Below, piece by piece: positions 28,136 to 36,832 of a stretch of 46,235 nt of DNA. A program made the translations under genes and the position numbers. Positions within the stretch are counted from its first letter, which is position 1; the number at the start of each line of letters is the position of its first letter. Under the pieces are notes generated by a model. The model saw only the letters and a list, made by a program, of their open reading frames with translations. It did not search any database and was not told the origin of the DNA. Source of the stretch: Mycobacterium intermedium (lineage in GTDB: Bacteria; Actinomycetota; Actinomycetes; Mycobacteriales; Mycobacteriaceae); contig NZ_MVHT01000050.1 of the NCBI RefSeq assembly GCF_002086275.1, forward strand, positions 1 to 46,235, in the 5' to 3' direction.

Positions 28136-29935
28136 GTGAGCTACGACGTGATCATTCGGGACGGCCTGTGGTTCGACGGCACCGGCGCGGCGCCGCAAAT
28201 CCGGAACTTGGGTATCCGCGACGGCGTAGTGGCCACCGTGTCTATCAAGCCGCTTGACGAAACCGGTTGCCCGGAGGTAATCGACGCGGCGGGGAAGTGG
28301 GTCGTGCCCGGCTTCATCGATGTGCACACCCACTACGACGCCGAGATCCTGCTCGACCCCGGCCTGCGGGAGTCAGTGCGCCACGGTGTCACCACCGTCT
28401 TGCTGGGTAACTGCTCGTTGTCGACGGTGTATGCCGACACCGAAGACGCCGCCGACCTGTTCAGCCGGGTGGAAGCGGTTCCGCGCAAGTTCGTCTTCGG
28501 GGCCCTCGAGAACGCCAAGAACTGGTCGACGGCCGCCGAATACATCGAGGCCATCGACGCCCTGCCGCTGGGGCCCAATGTGAGTTCCCTGCTTGGTCAT
28601 TCGGACCTGCGCACCGCGGTATTAGGGCTGGAGCGCGCCACCGACGACACCGTGCAGCCCAGCGAAGCCGAACTGGCGAAGATGGAGAAGCTGCTCGAGG
28701 AGGCCCTCGACGCCGGCATGCTCGGCTTGTCCGGGATGGATGCGGCAATCGACAAGCTCGACGGCGACCGCTTCCGGTCGCGCGCCCTGCCGTCGACCTT
28801 CGCCACGTGGCGGGAGCGGCGCCGGCTGATCAACGTGTTGCGCAAGCGCCGTCGCATTCTGCAGAGCGCACCCGACGTCGACAGCCCAGTGTCGGCACTG
28901 ATGTTCTTCTTGACCAGCAGTCGAATCCTGAACCGTCGCAAAGGGGTTCGGATGAGCATGCTGGTGTCGGCCGACGCCAAATCGATGCCGCTGGCGGTCC
29001 ACGTCTTCGGACGCGGCACCCGACTGCTCAACAAGCTGCTGGGTTCCAGTGTGCGGTTCCAGCATCTTCCGGTTCCGTTCGAGCTGTACTCAGACGGCAT
29101 CGACCTACCGGTCTTCGAAGAGTTCGGGGCTGGAACGGCGGCGTTGCATCTGCGCGACGAGATCGAGCGCAATGAGTTGCTGGCCGACGAGTCGTACCGT
29201 CGTAGGTTCCGCCGGGAATTCGACCGCAAGAAGTTGGGGCCGTCGCTGTGGCATCGTGACTTCCACGACGCGGTGATCGTCGAGTGCCCCGATAAGTCGT
29301 TGATCGGCAAGAGCTTTGGGGCCATCGCCGACGAGCGCGGGCTGCATCCGCTGGACGCATTCCTCGACGTCCTGGTGGAAAACGGCGAGCGCAACGTGCG
29401 GTGGACGACCGTCGTCGGCAACCACCGACCCAAGCAACTCAACAAGCTCGCCGCCGACCCGAGCATCCACATGGGCTTCTCCGACGCCGGAGCGCACCTG
29501 CGCAACATGGCCTTCTACAACTACGCCTTGCGACTGTTGCGCCGCACGCGTGACGCCGACCGTGCCGGTAAGCCGTTCCTGACCCTCGAGCGTGCGGTGC
29601 ATCGCCTGACCGGTGAAGTGGCCGAGTGGTTCGGCGTCAACGCGGGCACTTTGCGCCGGGGTGACCGTGCGGACTTCGTCGTGGTCGACCCGGCCCACCT
29701 GGACGACTCGGTGGACAGCTACCACGAGGAGGAAGTGCCGTTCTACGGCGGCTTGCGGCGCATGGTCAATCGCAACGACGCGACCGTGGTGGCGACGGGC
29801 GTCAATGGCGTCGTGGTGTTCCGTGGTGGCCCGTCCGGAGGCGAATTCCGCGAGGGCTATGGGCAGACCGTGAAGTCCGGGCGTTACCTGCGCGCGGGGG
29901 AGCGCGAACAGCGTGCCCTGAGCCTGTCGGCCTGA
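28136..29935 (+). CDS. N-acyl-D-amino-acid amidohydrolase-type (D-aminoacylase family) protein
   Basis: A 599-residue amidohydrolase of the D-aminoacylase/dihydroorotase group (Rv2913c counterpart). The N-terminal beta part (YDVIIRDGLWFDGTG) is typical. The metal-binding HxH is in IDVHTHYDAE (about 63-65). GHSDLR near 159 and FSDAGAHLRNM near 447 hold further likely ligands. The end has GDRADFVVVDP, common in these enzymes. The substrate is unknown. The GTG has AGGAGG five bases upstream. It is separated by one base from the TetR gene and probably forms an operon with it. Confidence 0.9.
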   Translation: MSYDVIIRDGLWFDGTGAAPQIRNLGIRDGVVATVSIKPLDETGCPEVIDAAGKWVVPGFIDVHTHYDAEILLDPGLRESVRHGVTTVLLGNCSLSTVYADTEDAADLFSRVEAVPRKFVFGALENAKNWSTAAEYIEAIDALPLGPNVSSLLGHSDLRTAVLGLERATDDTVQPSEAELAKMEKLLEEALDAGMLGLSGMDAAIDKLDGDRFRSRALPSTFATWRERRRLINVLRKRRRILQSAPDVDSPVSALMFFLTSSRILNRRKGVRMSMLVSADAKSMPLAVHVFGRGTRLLNKLLGSSVRFQHLPVPFELYSDGIDLPVFEEFGAGTAALHLRDEIERNELLADESYRRRFRREFDRKKLGPSLWHRDFHDAVIVECPDKSLIGKSFGAIADERGLHPLDAFLDVLVENGERNVRWTTVVGNHRPKQLNKLAADPSIHMGFSDAGAHLRNMAFYNYALRLLRRTRDADRAGKPFLTLERAVHRLTGEVAEWFGVNAGTLRRGDRADFVVVDPAHLDDSVDSYHEEEVPFYGGLRRMVNRNDATVVATGVNGVVVFRGGPSGGEFREGYGQTVKSGRYLRAGEREQRALSLSA

Positions 29936-29936
29936 C

Positions 29937-30539
29937 ATGGCCAGGACCCAACAGCAACGCCGCGAGGAAACCGTCGGCAGGCTGCTTCAGGCGTCCATCG
30001 ACACGATCATCGAGGTCGGCTATGCGCGGGCATCAGCGGCCGTGATCACCAAGCGCGCGGGTGTCTCGGTAGGGGCGTTGTTCCGCCACTTCGAGACGAT
30101 GGGTGACTTCATGGCCGCCACGGCGTCTGAAGTGTTGCGTCGCCAGATAGAGACGTTCACCAAGCAGATCGCCGAAATCCCGGCCGATCAGCCTGCACTG
30201 GAAGCGGCACTGACCATCCTGCGCGACATCACGGCCGGCCCCGTCAACGCGGTCCTCTACGAGCTGATGATGGCCGCGCGCACCGATGAAAAGCTGAAAG
30301 CAACTCTGCAACAAGAGCTTTGGCAGTATCGGGCGAAGATGTACGACGCCGCGAAGGCGATGCCGGGGACGGAAGACATCCCCGAGGACAGGCTTCCGGT
30401 GCTGGTGGCGTTGCTGACCAACGTGTTCGACGGCGCCGCCGTCGTGGAGGGTGTGCTGCCGCAGCCGGATATCGCCGAGCGCAGGATCCCGGTGTTGACC
30501 ACGCTGCTCACCGCCGCGTGGCCGAGGACCGGCGACTAA
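29937..30539 (+). CDS. TetR-family transcriptional regulator
   Basis: A 200-residue TetR regulator (Rv2912c counterpart). The N-terminal DNA-binding region has the family pattern: LLQASIDTIIEVGYARASAA followed by the recognition part VSVGALFRHFETMGDFM (about residues 42-60). The C-terminal domain would bind a ligand, not identifiable. It starts one base after the amidohydrolase stop and likely controls that operon, perhaps through the palindrome at 28108-28120. It converges on dacB2. Confidence 0.92.
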   Translation: MARTQQQRREETVGRLLQASIDTIIEVGYARASAAVITKRAGVSVGALFRHFETMGDFMAATASEVLRRQIETFTKQIAEIPADQPALEAALTILRDITAGPVNAVLYELMMAARTDEKLKATLQQELWQYRAKMYDAAKAMPGTEDIPEDRLPVLVALLTNVFDGAAVVEGVLPQPDIAERRIPVLTTLLTAAWPRTGD

Positions 30540-30557
30540 CGCGAATAGGGCCGCCGA

Positions 30558-31436
30558 CTAGAGGACGCCGATGCTGGCCTGTGGGCTCTGGGCGAATCCC
30601 CAGTCGAACAGGGTCGCGGCCTGGTCCCAGTAGGTTGGCCCGCCTTCTTTCACCAGCCCGTACATCATGGCGATCACCAGGCGGCGGCCACCGCGGGAGG
30701 CGGCGCCGACGAACGTCTTGCGCGCGGCCTGGGTGTAGCCCGTCTTGCCGCCGATCGCGCCGGGATACCGGTGCAGCAGCTCGTCCTGGTTGACGATCAC
30801 GTGGTCGCCCCCATCGCCGGGGAATACCGCCGACGGCTCGGCGGTGATCTGTGCGAACAGCGGGTTACCCATTGCGGCGCGGAAGATGACAGCGAGGTCG
30901 TGCGCGGTCGAGGCCCCTGGGCCGGTGGGGCCGTCCAGACCTGAGGGACTGGCCGCGTAGGTGCTCGTCGCTCCCAGGGACGCCGCCTTGGCATTCATCT
31001 TGGCCACGGCGGCATCCTGACCGCCCAGCATGTGCGCCAACGTGTTGGCGGCATCGTTACCGGAAACCAGCAGCAAGCCGTCCAGCAATTCGCGGGTGGT
31101 GTAAGTGTGGCCCGCTTTGACTCCGACGCAGTTGCATTCGACCTGGGTGTCGGCGACGTCAGCGACGACGGTGTCGTTCATGTTCAATTCGTCGAGCACC
31201 ACCAGGGACAGCAGCACCTTGATCGTGCTCGCCGGCGGGTGGACGGCATCCTGGTCGCGCCCGGCGAGCACCTGGCCGCTGTCGAGGTCGGCCACGATCC
31301 AGGTCTGCGCCGGTCCGTCCGGTATCGGGGCGGTGCCCACCGGCTGCACATCGACGTCGGCGCTGGCAACAGGGCTGGCGACGCCAGGCAGTGCGATGGT
31401 GCACAACGCCGCGGCTGCGGCCATCAGTTTCCGCAT
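30558..31436 (-). CDS. dacB2: D-alanyl-D-alanine carboxypeptidase DacB2
   Basis: Low-molecular-weight penicillin-binding protein that trims the stem peptide of peptidoglycan, outside the cytoplasmic membrane. The 292-residue protein has a signal peptide (1 to about 24, ending in an Ala-rich PVASA), then the three penicillin-binding motifs: SxxK as STIK (70-73), SxN as SGN (125-127) and KTG (231-233). The length agrees with Rv2911 (291). It has the opposite strand to its neighbours, diverging from the SnoaL-like gene with only 44 bases between starts. Confidence 0.95.
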   Translation of the reverse strand: MRKLMAAAAALCTIALPGVASPVASADVDVQPVGTAPIPDGPAQTWIVADLDSGQVLAGRDQDAVHPPASTIKVLLSLVVLDELNMNDTVVADVADTQVECNCVGVKAGHTYTTRELLDGLLLVSGNDAANTLAHMLGGQDAAVAKMNAKAASLGATSTYAASPSGLDGPTGPGASTAHDLAVIFRAAMGNPLFAQITAEPSAVFPGDGGDHVIVNQDELLHRYPGAIGGKTGYTQAARKTFVGAASRGGRRLVIAMMYGLVKEGGPTYWDQAATLFDWGFAQSPQASIGVL

Positions 31437-31480
31437 GGGCGCTGAGTGTAACGACCCAAGCTGAGGTGTTGAATCGTTGC

Positions 31481-31900
31481 ATGCTCAGCCTGGCCGAAAT
31501 ATCCGACCGTCTCGAGATCCAGCAACTACTCGTGGACTACTCCACCGCAATCGACCAACGTCGCTTCGACGACCTGGACAAGGTGTTCACCCCGGATGCC
31601 TACATCGACTACACCGCGTTGGGCGGAATCGAGGGGCACTACCCCGAGGTCAAGAAATGGCTCTCGGAGGTGTTGCCCAACTTCCCGGTGTACTCGCACA
31701 TGTTGGGCAACTTCGACGTGCGCATCGACGGCGACACCGCGTCGTCCCGGGTGATCTGCTTCAACCCGATGGTGTTGCCGGGGGAGAAGGACCAGATCCT
31801 GTTTTGCGGCCTCTGGTACAACGACGAATTCGTCCGCACCCCCGAAGGATGGCGGATGACGCGGCGGGTCGAGAGCAAGACCTTCCAGAAGCTGCTCTAG
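31481..31900 (+). CDS. SnoaL-like (nuclear transport factor 2 fold) protein
   Basis: A 139-residue single-domain protein of the SnoaL/NTF2-like fold (Rv2910c counterpart). Typical features are the start LAEISDRLEIQQLLVDYSTAIDQ, then DDLDKVFTPDAYIDY, and the end GWRMTRRVESKTF. The fold is used by enzymes such as polyketide cyclases and dehydratases and by ligand-binding proteins, and no catalytic residues can be assigned safely. The ATG at 31481 matches the family N-terminus. Confidence 0.88.
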   Translation: MLSLAEISDRLEIQQLLVDYSTAIDQRRFDDLDKVFTPDAYIDYTALGGIEGHYPEVKKWLSEVLPNFPVYSHMLGNFDVRIDGDTASSRVICFNPMVLPGEKDQILFCGLWYNDEFVRTPEGWRMTRRVESKTFQKLL

Positions 31901-31905
31901 ATGCG

Positions 31906-32069
31906 GCGGCGACCTGGCCGACCCTCGTTGATACTGCAGATCTGGCGGCGTCTACTCGTACTTTCCCGCCCTAGGCGCAGAGTCAACGCGGCGACCTGGC
32001 CGACCCTCGTTGATACTGCAGATTTGGCGGGGTTTACTCGTACTTTCCCGCCCAGGGTGCAGAGTCAAA
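31906..32069. repeat. Two tandem copies of an 82-bp repeat downstream of the SnoaL-like gene
   Basis: Copies at 31906-31987 and 31988-32069 differ at only about ten places. The unit includes CCTCGTTGATACTGCAGAT and TACTCGTACTTTCCCGCCC. The repeat starts just after the SnoaL-like stop, is noncoding, and lies in the 410-base gap before rpsP. The size resembles mycobacterial interspersed tandem repeats (VNTR/MIRU-like), but I do not recognise it as a named locus. Confidence 0.9.
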
Positions 32070-32103
32070 TGCGCCGGCCGCCCGGCCTATCGCTCCGGGG
32101 TTG

Positions 32104-32152
32104 GATGGTCGCGACCCGCTGCGCCCGGCTTCGCCGCGCTTGCGATCGCTCC
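32104..32152. repeat. Dispersed palindromic repeat related to the pair before ffh
   Basis: This element shares the core GACCCGCTGCGCCCG and the trailing GCGATC with the 54-bp copies at 23536-23645. It holds short palindromes of its own (GGTCGCGACC and GCGATCGC). It lies upstream of rpsP in the same orientation as the other copies. Confidence 0.65.
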
Positions 32153-32310
32153 GATTTCAGGCTGACGAGCACGTTCTGGCACAATGGGCGGCTGTCCGCC
32201 CCGCGATCACGATCGTTAGGTGGTCACACACGCGAGGCAAAACCGGAGCCGGGCATCCCGCCCGTATCGCTGAATTGCAGCGTGACACACACAGGAGAAT
32301 TCGCTTAACC

Positions 32311-32814
32311 ATGGCTGTGAAGATCAAGCTCACTCGGCTTGGCAAGATCCGCAATCCCCAGTACCGAATCGCCGTCGCCGACGCGCGCACCCGCCGCGAC
32401 GGTCGTTCCATCGAGGTCATCGGCCGGTACCACCCGAAGGAAGAGCCGAGCCTCATCGAGATCAACTCCGAGCGCGCTCAGTACTGGCTTTCCGTGGGTG
32501 CCCAGCCCACCGAACCCGTCTTGAAGCTGCTGAAGATCACCGGCGACTGGCAGAAGTTCAAGGGCCTGCCTGGCGCCGAGGGCACCTTGAAGGTCAAGCC
32601 CCCCAAGCCCAGCAAGCTGGAGCTGTTCAACGCCGCGCTGGCTGCCGCCGAGGGTGGCCCCGCCACCGAAGCCGCGAAGCCGAAGAAGAAGTCCGGCGGC
32701 AAGAAGGCCAAGGCCGACGAATCCGCTCCCGAGGCTGCCGCCGAGACGACGGAGGCCCCGGCAGAGGCCGGGCGGCCTGAGTCGACCGAAGCGGCTGAGT
32801 CCAAGGAAAGCTGA
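32311..32814 (+). CDS. rpsP: 30S ribosomal protein S16
   Basis: Small-subunit ribosomal protein S16 with the usual core in residues 1-90 (MAVKIKLTRLGKIRNPQYRI, then ADARTRRDGRSIEVIGRYHP). As in other mycobacteria, the 167-residue protein has a long low-complexity tail of Lys, Ala, Glu and Pro (about 105-167). AGGAGA lies upstream of the ATG. It leads the block rpsP-khpA-rimM-trmD. The region between the SnoaL-like gene and rpsP (31901-32310) must hold its promoter, together with the repeats listed here. Confidence 0.96.
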   Translation: MAVKIKLTRLGKIRNPQYRIAVADARTRRDGRSIEVIGRYHPKEEPSLIEINSERAQYWLSVGAQPTEPVLKLLKITGDWQKFKGLPGAEGTLKVKPPKPSKLELFNAALAAAEGGPATEAAKPKKKSGGKKAKADESAPEAAAETTEAPAEAGRPESTEAAESKES

Positions 32815-32822
32815 CGCGAGCC

Positions 32823-33065
32823 ATGAGCACGGTCGTTGTAGACGCCGTTGAGCATCTGGTCCGCGGAATCGTGGACAACCCTGACGATGTGCGGGTGGAT
32901 CTGGTGACGAGCCGTCGGGGACGTACGGTCGAAGTTCACGTGCACCCGGACGACTTGGGCAAGGTGATCGGGCGCGGGGGACGTACCGCGACCGCGTTGC
33001 GCACGTTGGTCGCCGGCATCGGCGGCCGCGGTATCCGCGTCGACGTGGTGGACACCGACCAATAA
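32823..33065 (+). CDS. khpA: KH-domain RNA-binding protein KhpA
   Basis: An 80-residue single KH domain protein (Rv2908c counterpart). The RNA-binding loop GRGG is seen in GKVIGRGGRTA (about 47-56). KhpA proteins bind RNA, often with a KhpB partner, and are encoded next to rpsP and rimM in most actinobacteria and firmicutes, which supports a role in ribosome or small RNA biology. Eight bases separate it from rpsP. Confidence 0.94.
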   Translation: MSTVVVDAVEHLVRGIVDNPDDVRVDLVTSRRGRTVEVHVHPDDLGKVIGRGGRTATALRTLVAGIGGRGIRVDVVDTDQ

Positions 33066-33090
33066 CGGCACGCTTGCTCGTGGAGCACCC

Positions 33091-33630
33091 ATGGAGCTGG
33101 TAGTCGGGCGCGTGGTGAAGGCGCACGGCGTCACCGGCGAGGTCGTCGTCGAGGTACGCACCGATGACCCCGATTCCCGGTTCGCGCCGGGTACCAGGCT
33201 ACGCGCCAAAAAGGGCCGCAACGGCCGCGGCGGTCCGGTCGAAGAGCGCAGTTATGTCGTTGACAGCGCGCGCGATCACGGTGCTCGGCTGTTGGTGCGA
33301 TTGGCCGGCGTGACCGACCGGGACACCGCAGATGCATTGCGCGGCAGCTTGTTTGTCATCGATTCCGACGAGCTGCCTCCCATCGACGAACCCGACACCT
33401 ACTACGACCACGAGCTGGAGGGGCTGCGGGTCCGCACGGTGTCGGGGGAGGACATCGGCGTCGTCGCCGAAGTGCTGCACACCGCCGCCGGTGAATTGCT
33501 GTCGGTCCGACGTCCAGACGGAGGCCGGGAAGTCTTGGTGCCTTTCGTCGGCGCGATCGTCACATCGGTATCGCTTGGCGACGGCACGCTCGAGATCGAC
33601 CCGCCCGACGGTCTGCTGGATCTGGCCTAG
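33091..33630 (+). CDS. rimM: Ribosome maturation factor RimM
   Basis: A 179-residue factor for assembly of the head of the 30S subunit; it binds S19. The N-terminal RimM domain begins MELVVGRVVKAHGVTGEVVV, and the C-terminal PRC-barrel follows near YYDHELEGLRV with VLVPFVGAIV. It lies 25 bases after khpA and seven before trmD, the normal order. Confidence 0.96.
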   Translation: MELVVGRVVKAHGVTGEVVVEVRTDDPDSRFAPGTRLRAKKGRNGRGGPVEERSYVVDSARDHGARLLVRLAGVTDRDTADALRGSLFVIDSDELPPIDEPDTYYDHELEGLRVRTVSGEDIGVVAEVLHTAAGELLSVRRPDGGREVLVPFVGAIVTSVSLGDGTLEIDPPDGLLDLA

Positions 33631-33637
33631 CAGCGCA

Positions 33638-34348
33638 ATGAGAATCGACGTCGTCACCATTTTCCCGGCATGCCTGGATCCGCTACGACAGTCGTTGCCG
33701 GGCAAGGCAATCGCGTCTGGGCTAGTCGATCTGCAGGTGCACAATCTGCGGGACTGGACGCACGATGTGCACCATTCGGTGGACGACGCCCCCTACGGCG
33801 GTGGTCCGGGGATGGTGATGAAGGCGCCGGTATGGGGTGAAGCGCTCGATGAAATCTGTTCCGACGAAACACTGTTGATCGTTCCGACCCCCTCCGGCGT
33901 GTTGTTCGACCAGGCCACGGCGCAGCGGTGGAGCGGCGAGTCGCACCTGGTGTTTGCGTGCGGCCGTTACGAGGGCATCGATCAGCGGGTCGTCGACGAC
34001 GCGGCACGCCGGATGCGTGTCGAAGAGGTCTCGATCGGTGATTACGTGCTGCCCGGCGGGGAGTCTGCTGCGGTGGTGATGATCGAGGCGGTGGTGCGGC
34101 TGCTGGTCGGTGTGTTGGGCAATCCCGCGTCGCTAGAGGATGATTCGCATTCTCCCGGCCTGGATCGCCTGTTGGAAGGGCCGACCTACACCCGGCCTAC
34201 GAGTTGGCGTGGGCTTGACGTTCCCGAAGTCCTGCTGTCCGGCGACCATGCCAAAATCGCTGCCTGGCGTCGGGAGCTTTCGCTGCAACGCACCCGGGAA
34301 CGCCGCCCCGATCTGCTCAGATCCGACCGTTCGGAAAAATCGTCTTGA
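33638..34348 (+). CDS. trmD: tRNA (guanine-37-N1)-methyltransferase TrmD
   Basis: Methylates G37 next to the anticodon of a set of tRNAs to prevent frameshifts; SPOUT fold dimer using SAM. The 236-residue protein has DDAPYGGGPGMVMK, CGRYEGIDQRV and the trefoil-knot SAM loop SIGDYVLPGGE. The ATG at 33638 (MRIDVVTIFP) is the family start; the frame is open upstream inside rimM without meaning. The last 32 bases overlap the 3' end of lppW on the other strand. Confidence 0.97.
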   Translation: MRIDVVTIFPACLDPLRQSLPGKAIASGLVDLQVHNLRDWTHDVHHSVDDAPYGGGPGMVMKAPVWGEALDEICSDETLLIVPTPSGVLFDQATAQRWSGESHLVFACGRYEGIDQRVVDDAARRMRVEEVSIGDYVLPGGESAAVVMIEAVVRLLVGVLGNPASLEDDSHSPGLDRLLEGPTYTRPTSWRGLDVPEVLLSGDHAKIAAWRRELSLQRTRERRPDLLRSDRSEKSS

Positions 34349-35261
34349 CGGCCTCGGTGATCGTCTCGCGTGCGGTGGCATCATCGGAGGGCTGCAGCGA
34401 TTCGATGACCATGATGTAGCGGCGGTCCGATCCGATCACTCCGGTGGACAGATGCATCCAGTCCGCCCCTATGCAGCACATCCAGCCCTGCTTGACCGCG
34501 ACGGGTTCGGCGTACAAGCCGTCGGGAATCCCGAAGCGCTGCGGGTAGCCGTCGATGCCCAGGGGGGTGGACCGGGTCAAGTCGTTGATGATGATCCCGG
34601 CGCGCTCCAACGGCAAGCCGCCCGATCCGTCCAGCAGCATCTCGTAATAGCGGATCAGGTCGGATGCCGAGCTCACCGTGTTCCACCAGCGTCCGTCGCT
34701 GGGTGGCGCGGTAGACGTCAAGTCGTAGCGGCTCGCGATCTGAGTGATGATGGCCTCGCCGCCGTCCTGACCCCAGAAACGTTCGGCCGCCCCGTCGTCG
34801 GACGACTGCAGCATGACGTCCAGCGCTTTGTGGTCGTCCGCGGACAGCGCAAGCTTGCCTTGATATTCCTGCCAGAGCAGATAGTCGGCGATGAAGAGTT
34901 TGGCGACCGACGCGGTGGCGATGATCTGGGTATCGCCGTTGGTCACGAGTTGGTGGGTGGCGCGATCGAGGATGGCGATCGTCAGCCTGGCACCACGGGC
35001 CAACGCGTCTTCGGTCGCCTGCTGCATGCGCTCTTGCACACCGGTCAGTCCGGTGCTCCTCAGCGCCTCGATCGGGCCGGGCGGCGTGACGGACCGCAGC
35101 AGCAGCTCGAACACCTGCGGCGGAGGTTGTGAATCTTGTTGCGACACGTTGCGCTCGGGCGGATTGTTCGCCATCGCTTGTACCTTCGCCTCGCACCCTG
35201 CGACAACCACCAACGTGACCGCTGCCAGAGCGGTGAGCCACGTCAGCGGCCGGTTTCGCAT
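34317..35261 (-). CDS. lppW: Lipoprotein LppW (beta-lactamase-like fold)
   Basis: A 314-residue lipoprotein with a signal peptide and the lipobox VVAGC (Cys23 is lipidated). The mature part resembles class A beta-lactamase/penicillin-binding proteins: SVAKLF gives an SxxK motif, though the KTG motif is not obvious (KQGW may be its remnant). It may therefore be a non-hydrolytic relative. Length matches Rv2905 (314). Its 3' end overlaps trmD by 32 bases in convergent orientation. Confidence 0.9.
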   Translation of the reverse strand: MRNRPLTWLTALAAVTLVVVAGCEAKVQAMANNPPERNVSQQDSQPPPQVFELLLRSVTPPGPIEALRSTGLTGVQERMQQATEDALARGARLTIAILDRATHQLVTNGDTQIIATASVAKLFIADYLLWQEYQGKLALSADDHKALDVMLQSSDDGAAERFWGQDGGEAIITQIASRYDLTSTAPPSDGRWWNTVSSASDLIRYYEMLLDGSGGLPLERAGIIINDLTRSTPLGIDGYPQRFGIPDGLYAEPVAVKQGWMCCIGADWMHLSTGVIGSDRRYIMVIESLQPSDDATARETITEAVKTIFPNGRI

Positions 35262-35479
35262 CTCACTCCTAGCTTCCGCACCCGGGTTTGGGACCCCTCA
35301 TATGTACCATTTACCGGCACTTTCAGCCGGGCCGGAATGATTCCGATTTCATGTGATTTTCACTGCATGCGAACCATCTGGCACAATTGACCAGTTGTCT
35401 CCAGCGGCTGTCGCCCGACCGGGCCGTTTCCCGCCCGCTGCGAGACGCAACGAGAAGCCCGAAACCCATCGGCTCGGTG

Positions 35480-35506
35480 ACCGCCACACGTTCGCGTGTG
35501 GGCGGT
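35480..35506 (+). other. Strong hairpin in the rplS leader
   Basis: ACCGCCACACG-TTCG-CGTGTGGGCGGT forms a stem of 11 pairs with one bulge and a stable TTCG loop, followed by TTTAT. It ends 34 bases before the rplS ATG. It could be an attenuator or an L19-binding autoregulatory element; no named family can be assigned from sequence alone. It lies in the 279-base gap between lppW and rplS. Confidence 0.6.
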
Positions 35507-35540
35507 TTATCAGGCCGCCAACTCCGAGGAAGTGTGTCCG

Positions 35541-35882
35541 ATGAACAGGCTGGACTTCGTCGATAAGGCGTCGCTGCGCGACGACATCCCGGCCTTCAGC
35601 CCGGGCGACACGATCAACGTGCACGTCAAAGTGATCGAGGGCGCCAAGGAACGTATCCAGGTCTTCAAGGGCGTGGTGATCCGCCGGTCCGGCGGCGGCG
35701 TCCGCGAGACCTTCACCGTCCGCAAGGAGAGCTACGGCGTCGGTGTCGAACGCACCTTTCCGGTGCATTCGCCGAACATTGACCACATCGAGGTGGTCAC
35801 TCGCGGTGACGTTCGTCGCGCCAAGCTGTACTACCTGCGTGAGCTCCGTGGCAAGAAGGCCAAGATCAAGGAAAAGCGCTGA
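35541..35882 (+). CDS. rplS: 50S ribosomal protein L19
   Basis: Large-subunit protein at the 30S-50S interface. The 113-residue protein shows the L19 signature: PGDTINVHVKVIEG, then RIQVFKGVVIRR, GVGVERTFPVHSP and RRAKLYYLR. Length equals the M. tuberculosis protein. The ATG at 35541 is chosen over an upstream in-frame ATG at 35496 because GAGGA precedes it and L19 begins MNRLDFVD. lepB follows after 51 bases. Confidence 0.97.
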   Translation: MNRLDFVDKASLRDDIPAFSPGDTINVHVKVIEGAKERIQVFKGVVIRRSGGGVRETFTVRKESYGVGVERTFPVHSPNIDHIEVVTRGDVRRAKLYYLRELRGKKAKIKEKR

Positions 35883-35933
35883 CCGCGAGCGGCCTTGGCC
35901 AGGGGACACCGACCGTGCTAATACGCTGACCTC

Positions 35934-36830
35934 GTGACCGAAACCACCGACTCCCCATCGGAGCGCCGGCCCGGCGAGTCTGAGCCAGCGGACGAGGCCG
36001 ACAAGGAAGGCAAGGTCGAGGAGCCTTCGGTCGAAGCGGCCAAGAACGACAAGAAAGACGAGTCGAAGCCGCAGAAGTCGAAGCTGCGTGAATTCGCGAC
36101 GCTGACGGTCATCGCGTTGGTGTTGTACTACGTCATGCTGACGTTCGTCGCGCGTCCGTACCTGATCCCGTCGGAGTCGATGGAACCCACGCTGCACGGG
36201 TGCTCGACGTGTGTCGGTGACCGCATCATGGTCGACAAGCTCACCTACCGCTTCAGTTCGCCCAAGCCCGGCGACGTGATCGTCTTCAAAGGCCCGCCGT
36301 CGTGGAACCTTGGCTACCACTCGATTCGCTCGAAGAACCCCGTGGTGCGCTGGGTGCAGAACACACTTTCGGTGATCGGCTTTGTCCCACCCGACGAAAA
36401 CGACCTGGTGAAGCGGGTCATCGCGGTCGGCGGGCAGACGGTGCAGTGCCGGTCTGACACCGGCTTGACGGTCGACGGGAAGCCGGTCAAGGAGCCCTAC
36501 CTGGATGCGGCCACCATCGGCGACCACGGCCTTGACCGCGGCGGTAACCCGAACGCGTTGTTTTGTCAGTACATGGGCCGCGACTGGGGACCCGTAGTCG
36601 TCCCCTCCGGGCGGTTGTGGGTGATGGGTGACAACCGAAGCCATTCATCAGACTCCCGCGCCCATTGCCTCACCTCGCCGACGGACACCCTGGCGCACGT
36701 CCTGTGCACCGGTGACCCGACGTCGGGCACCGTGCCGGTGGATAACGTCATCGGCAAGGCCAGGTTCATCGTGTGGCCGCCGTCGCGTTGGGGTGGTGTA
36801 TCCGCGATCAATCCGCAGCAGGGTCAGTAG
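35934..36830 (+). CDS. lepB: Signal peptidase I
   Basis: Membrane-bound serine/lysine protease that cleaves signal peptides of exported proteins. The 298-residue protein has a charged cytoplasmic N-terminus (1-52), one membrane segment (about 54-72), then the catalytic Ser82 in PSESMEPT and Lys160 in DLVKRVIAVGG, and the later motif VMGDNRSHSSDSR. The GTG at 35934 gives a length close to M. tuberculosis LepB (294). It follows rplS, and rnhB starts two bases after its stop, suggesting co-transcription. Confidence 0.96.
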   Translation: MTETTDSPSERRPGESEPADEADKEGKVEEPSVEAAKNDKKDESKPQKSKLREFATLTVIALVLYYVMLTFVARPYLIPSESMEPTLHGCSTCVGDRIMVDKLTYRFSSPKPGDVIVFKGPPSWNLGYHSIRSKNPVVRWVQNTLSVIGFVPPDENDLVKRVIAVGGQTVQCRSDTGLTVDGKPVKEPYLDAATIGDHGLDRGGNPNALFCQYMGRDWGPVVVPSGRLWVMGDNRSHSSDSRAHCLTSPTDTLAHVLCTGDPTSGTVPVDNVIGKARFIVWPPSRWGGVSAINPQQGQ

Positions 36831-36832
36831 CC

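Noticed and set aside
31906..32069. Possible CRISPR array or insertion sequence end
   Set aside because: Two head-to-tail copies with no spacers, no terminal inverted repeats and no transposase nearby.
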